A stretch of 10,056 nt of DNA from Myxococcales bacterium (GTDB taxonomy: Bacteria > Myxococcota_A > Polyangia > Polyangiales > Houyiibacteriaceae), in NCBI GenBank assembly GCA_013002645.1, contig JABDJF010000699.1:1-10056 (forward strand), in the 5' to 3' direction. The position numbers and the translations under genes were made by a program. The notes below the pieces were generated by a model that saw only the letters and a program-made list of their open reading frames with translations, ran no database searches and was not told the DNA's origin. This document shows positions 7,616 through 10,056 of the stretch, piece after piece. The first letter of the stretch is position 1, and the number at the start of each line of letters is the position of its first letter.

Positions 7616-8953
7616 GTGGCGAAGATCCTTTTGGTCGAGGATGAGCGGGTCATCCGCGCGGAGATCGAGCGTATTCTCAAGCGGGACGGGCACGAGCTGG
7701 TCGCGGTTGCGAGTGTCGCCGCAGCCGAAAGAGAGCGGCCGGAGTGCTTCGACCTGGTGATCACGGACGTGAGGCTGTCCGGTGAGACGGGCGACGTGTT
7801 GCTCGAACGCGTAGGTCAGGTCCCCGTCATCGTGATGACTTCCTACGGTTCGGTGAGCGCTGCGGTGGACGCGATGAAACGGGGCGCGGCCGACTACCTT
7901 TCGAAACCGTTCGAGCCACAGGCGCTGAGCGCGGCAGTCGACCGGGTGCTGCGGCATCGCGCCTCAATGGGCTTGGGCGACGAGCGCTCAAACGGCGATC
8001 CGTACGACATCGTCGCAACACAATCGAGCCCGATGCAGGAAACCCTTCGTTGGGCGCGCAAAGTCGCGCCGACCGAAGCCTCGGTGCTGATCCTCGGCGA
8101 ATCGGGCACTGGCAAAGAGCTGATCGCGCGGGCGGTGCACAACCAGAGCGCTCGCGCGGGTGCGTTCGTCCCGGTCAACTGCGCATCAATTCCAGAGACA
8201 CTGCTGGAGTCGGAGCTGTTCGGACACGAGAAGGGCGCCTTCACGGGGGCCTTGAGCCGGCAGGAGGGGCTGGTGCATGCCGCAGACGGAGGGACGCTTT
8301 TCCTCGATGAGATCGGTGAGCTCTCTCAGGCCGCACAGGCGCGCCTGCTGCGAATCCTTCAGCAGCGCGAGGTTCGGCGCGTCGGCGCTCGCAAGGCCGA
8401 ATCGGTCGACATTCGGCTGGTCGCGGCGACGCATCGCGACGTTCCAATGCTCGTAGAACATGGCGAATTCCGGGCGGATCTGTATTTTCGCCTCAAGGTG
8501 GTGGAGATCGAGCTCCCGCCGCTTCGCAAACGCGGCGACGATATCCCGGCGCTCGCCGAAGTGTTCATCGCACGGGCCACGACGAAGCTCGGCCGCCAAC
8601 CGCTCGAGCTCGACAGCGACGCGGTTGCTGCGATGCGAGCTCACAAATGGCCGGGAAACGTGCGCGAGCTGCAGCACGCCGTCGAACGCGCGGCGATTCT
8701 GCACGAGTCCGGGCCGATCACGGCAGAGCTGCTCGGGCTGCCTTCGTCTCGTCGCTCCGATCGCGTGGCCGGCGACGTCAATGGCGACGACGCATCTCTA
8801 GAAGGCTATATGAGGCGATTTGTCCTTTCGCATCAAGACGAGCTCAGCGAAACCGAGCTTGCAAAGCGCCTTGGTATCAGCCGCAAGACTCTGTGGGAAC
8901 GCCGACAACGCATGGGCATCCCTCGGCGCGAGTCCCGCCCGCCCGAACAGTGA
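7616..8953 (+). CDS. NtrC-family sigma54-dependent response regulator (CbrB-like)
   Basis: This 445-aa three-domain activator drives transcription from sigma54 promoters once phosphorylated. The receiver domain (1-115) has acidic residues Glu8/Asp9, phosphoacceptor Asp51 in LVITDVRLSG, Thr75 and Lys97. The AAA+ domain (about 133-375) has Walker A GESGTGKE (161-168), the sigma54-contacting GAFTGA loop (207-212) intact, Walker B GGTLFLDEIG (225-234) and an arginine-finger region FRADLYFRL (285-293). A Fis-type helix-turn-helix ends the protein (TELAKRLGISRKTLWERRQRMGI, about 413-435). The start is GTG at 7616: an in-frame TAA at 7607 closes the frame upstream, and the receiver begins immediately. 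No good ribosome site is visible, so it may depend on coupling from the kinase gene 40 bases upstream or on its own promoter. CbrB, also NtrC-type, is the closest architectural match as partner of an SLC5 kinase; AtoC and ZraR are more distant relatives. The likely target is the acs promoter at 9059. Confidence 0.93.
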   Translation: MAKILLVEDERVIRAEIERILKRDGHELVAVASVAAAERERPECFDLVITDVRLSGETGDVLLERVGQVPVIVMTSYGSVSAAVDAMKRGAADYLSKPFEPQALSAAVDRVLRHRASMGLGDERSNGDPYDIVATQSSPMQETLRWARKVAPTEASVLILGESGTGKELIARAVHNQSARAGAFVPVNCASIPETLLESELFGHEKGAFTGALSRQEGLVHAADGGTLFLDEIGELSQAAQARLLRILQQREVRRVGARKAESVDIRLVAATHRDVPMLVEHGEFRADLYFRLKVVEIELPPLRKRGDDIPALAEVFIARATTKLGRQPLELDSDAVAAMRAHKWPGNVRELQHAVERAAILHESGPITAELLGLPSSRRSDRVAGDVNGDDASLEGYMRRFVLSHQDELSETELAKRLGISRKTLWERRQRMGIPRRESRPPEQ

Positions 8954-8966
8954 ACGCGTGTTTCTA

Positions 8967-9009
8967 AAGCGTTTCGATCTGTAGCGCGCTGCTACGAAAC
9001 GTAACGCTT
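8967..9009. repeat. Nested inverted repeats, candidate activator-binding site
   Basis: CGTTTCG (8970-8976) is the exact reverse complement of CGAAACG (8995-9001). Inside lies GTAGC-N5-GCTAC (8981-8995). Outside, AAGCG (8967-8971) pairs with CGCTT (9005-9009), offset by five bases. The centre is about 98 bases upstream of the transcription start predicted from the sigma54 promoter at 9059, a usual distance for enhancer sites of NtrC-type activators. A role as terminator for the regulator gene is an alternative, but no T-run follows. Confidence 0.45.
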
Positions 9010-9023
9010 GCTGCGCCGCGTTA
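9002..9023. repeat. Second dyad TAACGC-N10-GCGTTA, candidate activator-binding site
   Basis: TAACGC (9002-9007) and GCGTTA (9018-9023) are exact inverted repeats separated by ten bases, so their centres are 16 bases apart, close to one and a half helical turns. The site lies directly downstream of the first dyad cluster, about 63-84 bases before the predicted start. Two adjacent dyads would suit an oligomerising sigma54 activator. Confidence 0.4.
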
Positions 9024-9058
9024 GGTGAAGTTCCGACGTGGTTTCGCGCTCGTCATGA

Positions 9059-9075
9059 TTGGTACGAGTATTGCC
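9059..9075 (+). promoter_or_regulatory. Sigma54 (-24/-12) promoter of acs
   Basis: TTGGTACG (9059-9066), four bases, then TTGC (9071-9074) reproduces the sigma54 consensus YTGGCACG-N4-TTGCW with one mismatch in the -24 box (T for C) and C at the final W. The invariant GG (9061-9062) and GC (9073-9074) are exactly ten bases apart. Transcription would start near 9086, leaving a leader of about 25 bases before acs. It is the best match I found between the regulator and acs, and it follows directly after a gene for a sigma54 activator. Confidence 0.75.
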
Positions 9076-9110
9076 TAAGAAATCGGTGCACCAAGGTGTA
9101 AGGTTCGCCG

Positions 9111-10056
9111 ATGTCACTTTCACAACCCCCCCTCAAGTACAGAAGACGCATCACCGATCTGGACGAGTACCAGAGCCTTTACGAAGACAGTATCGCCGAG
9201 CCGGCGGACTACTGGAAACGGCAGAGCGAAGAGCTGCACTGGTTCTATCCGTCCCACAGCGTGTTCGAAGAACATGGGCCAGGCGAGTTCGTCTGGTTTG
9301 GCGGAGGCCGGCTCAATGCGGCGGTCAACTGCGTAGACCGTCACGTTGCCGAAAATCCCAACAAGACCGCGATCATTTTCGTTGCGGACGAGCCGGGAGA
9401 ATACCAGCACATCTCCTTTGGCGACCTGAAAACCTCCGTCGGCCGAGTCGCCAACACGCTGAAATCGTTGGGCGTCCGCAAGGGCGACAGGGTGTGCATC
9501 TACCTTCCGATGATTCCCGAGCTGGCCTACACGATGCTCGCCTGCGCCCGCATCGGGGCGGTTCACTCGATCGTATTCGGCGGATTCAGCGCCGACGCGC
9601 TTCGCGACCGCATCATCGACGCCGACGCCAAAGTGGTGGTCACCGCAAACGAGGGGCTCCGCGGCGGCAAGCGCATTCCGCTGAAGAAGATCACCGACGA
9701 CGCTGTCGAGGGCCTCGCCGTCGTCGAAAGTGTTCTCGTCGTGAAGCGCACCGAGAACGAAGTTCCGATGGAGCACGGTCGCGACATCTGGATGCACGAG
9801 GCGATGACCGAGCAGCGCATCACCTGCCCGAGCGAGTGGATGGCTTCGGAAGACCCGCTGTTCATTCTCTACACCTCCGGCTCGACTGGAAAGCCCAAAG
9901 GTTTGGTTCACACCACCGCCGGATACCTCACGTACGCGGCATCGACCTTCAAGTACGTGTTCGACATTCGACCTAATGACGTTCACTTCTGCGCAGCGGA
10001 CATCGGTTGGATCACGGGACACAGCTACATCATTTATGGACCGCTCTCGAACGGCG
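9111..10056 (+). CDS. acs: Acetyl-CoA synthetase, N-terminal half (runs off right edge)
   Basis: Acs activates acetate with ATP and CoA to acetyl-CoA in the cytoplasm, the high-affinity route for acetate use. About 315 of the usual 650 residues are in the window. Visible: the N-terminal ACS region (YWKRQSEELHWF, 34-45; WFGGGRLNAAVNCVDRH, 62-78), YLPMIPELAYTMLACARIGAVHS (131-153), the RGGK segment that contacts CoA (184-187), P-loop TSGSTGKPKG (255-264) and CAADIGWITGHSYIIYGPL (294-312). RGGK, the TSGSTGKPKG P-loop and the following VHTTAGYL are typical of true Acs and differ from the PrpE-like ligase at 2664. The open frame has no stop before the edge. The start is ATG 9111, with AAGG seven bases upstream and an in-frame TAA at 9099. 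The catalytic lysine and WWQTETG motif lie beyond the window. The gene has its own sigma54 promoter and probably belongs to the regulon of the upstream regulator. Confidence 0.95.
   Translation, partial: MSLSQPPLKYRRRITDLDEYQSLYEDSIAEPADYWKRQSEELHWFYPSHSVFEEHGPGEFVWFGGGRLNAAVNCVDRHVAENPNKTAIIFVADEPGEYQHISFGDLKTSVGRVANTLKSLGVRKGDRVCIYLPMIPELAYTMLACARIGAVHSIVFGGFSADALRDRIIDADAKVVVTANEGLRGGKRIPLKKITDDAVEGLAVVESVLVVKRTENEVPMEHGRDIWMHEAMTEQRITCPSEWMASEDPLFILYTSGSTGKPKGLVHTTAGYLTYAASTFKYVFDIRPNDVHFCAADIGWITGHSYIIYGPLSNG

Noticed and set aside
9120..10022. 300-aa minus-strand open frame, and a 305-aa plus-strand frame at 9059-9976.
   Set aside because: Both are shadows of acs, whose own frame stays open to the window edge and encodes all expected motifs.
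1..10056. tRNA or rRNA genes, CRISPR repeats, insertion sequences, phage or integrase genes.
   Set aside because: None seen on reading both strands; the region looks like ordinary chromosomal metabolic and regulatory DNA with no sign of recent transfer.

Overview
The window is GC-rich, densely coded DNA from a Gram-negative bacterium. A lipobox-bearing outer-membrane-type lipoprotein, a sigma54 activator and a sodium/solute-symporter histidine kinase point to a proteobacterium in the broad sense. The mix of genes fits a Myxococcota or related deltaproteobacterial lineage, but this placement is an inference from gene content, not from a marker gene.

Layout: (1) 1-599, minus strand, is the N-terminal part of serA (D-3-phosphoglycerate dehydrogenase), which runs off the left edge. 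(2) 650-1663, plus strand, is an alpha/beta hydrolase diverging from serA across a 50-bp gap. (3) 1737-2534, minus strand, is a lipoprotein with a DUF4156-like domain, convergent with the hydrolase. (4) 2664-8953, plus strand, is a four-gene cluster: a PrpE/ACSS3-type propionate (short-chain acyl)-CoA ligase, a 55-aa two-helix membrane protein, a 955-aa SLC5 transporter/PAS/histidine kinase fusion, and an NtrC-type sigma54-activating response regulator. (5) 9111 to the right edge, plus strand, is the N-terminal half of a classical acetyl-CoA synthetase (acs).

The main point of interest is the region 2664-10056. The kinase/regulator pair has the architecture of Pseudomonas CbrA/CbrB, including a small membrane ORF overlapping the kinase start as described for cbrX. 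Its neighbours, two acyl-CoA synthetases, are instead what one expects from the acetate-responsive CrbS/CrbR (MxtR/ErdR) systems, whose regulator is a LuxR-type protein. In front of acs lies a near-consensus -24/-12 sigma54 promoter (9059-9075). Nested inverted repeats sit about 60-120 bp upstream of its predicted start, where an NtrC-type activator would bind. The locus therefore reads as a self-contained short-chain-fatty-acid sensing and activation module: sensing at the membrane, phosphotransfer to the sigma54 activator, and induction of the adjacent acs. The wiring is inferred; the promoter, dyads, motifs and gene order are visible in the sequence.
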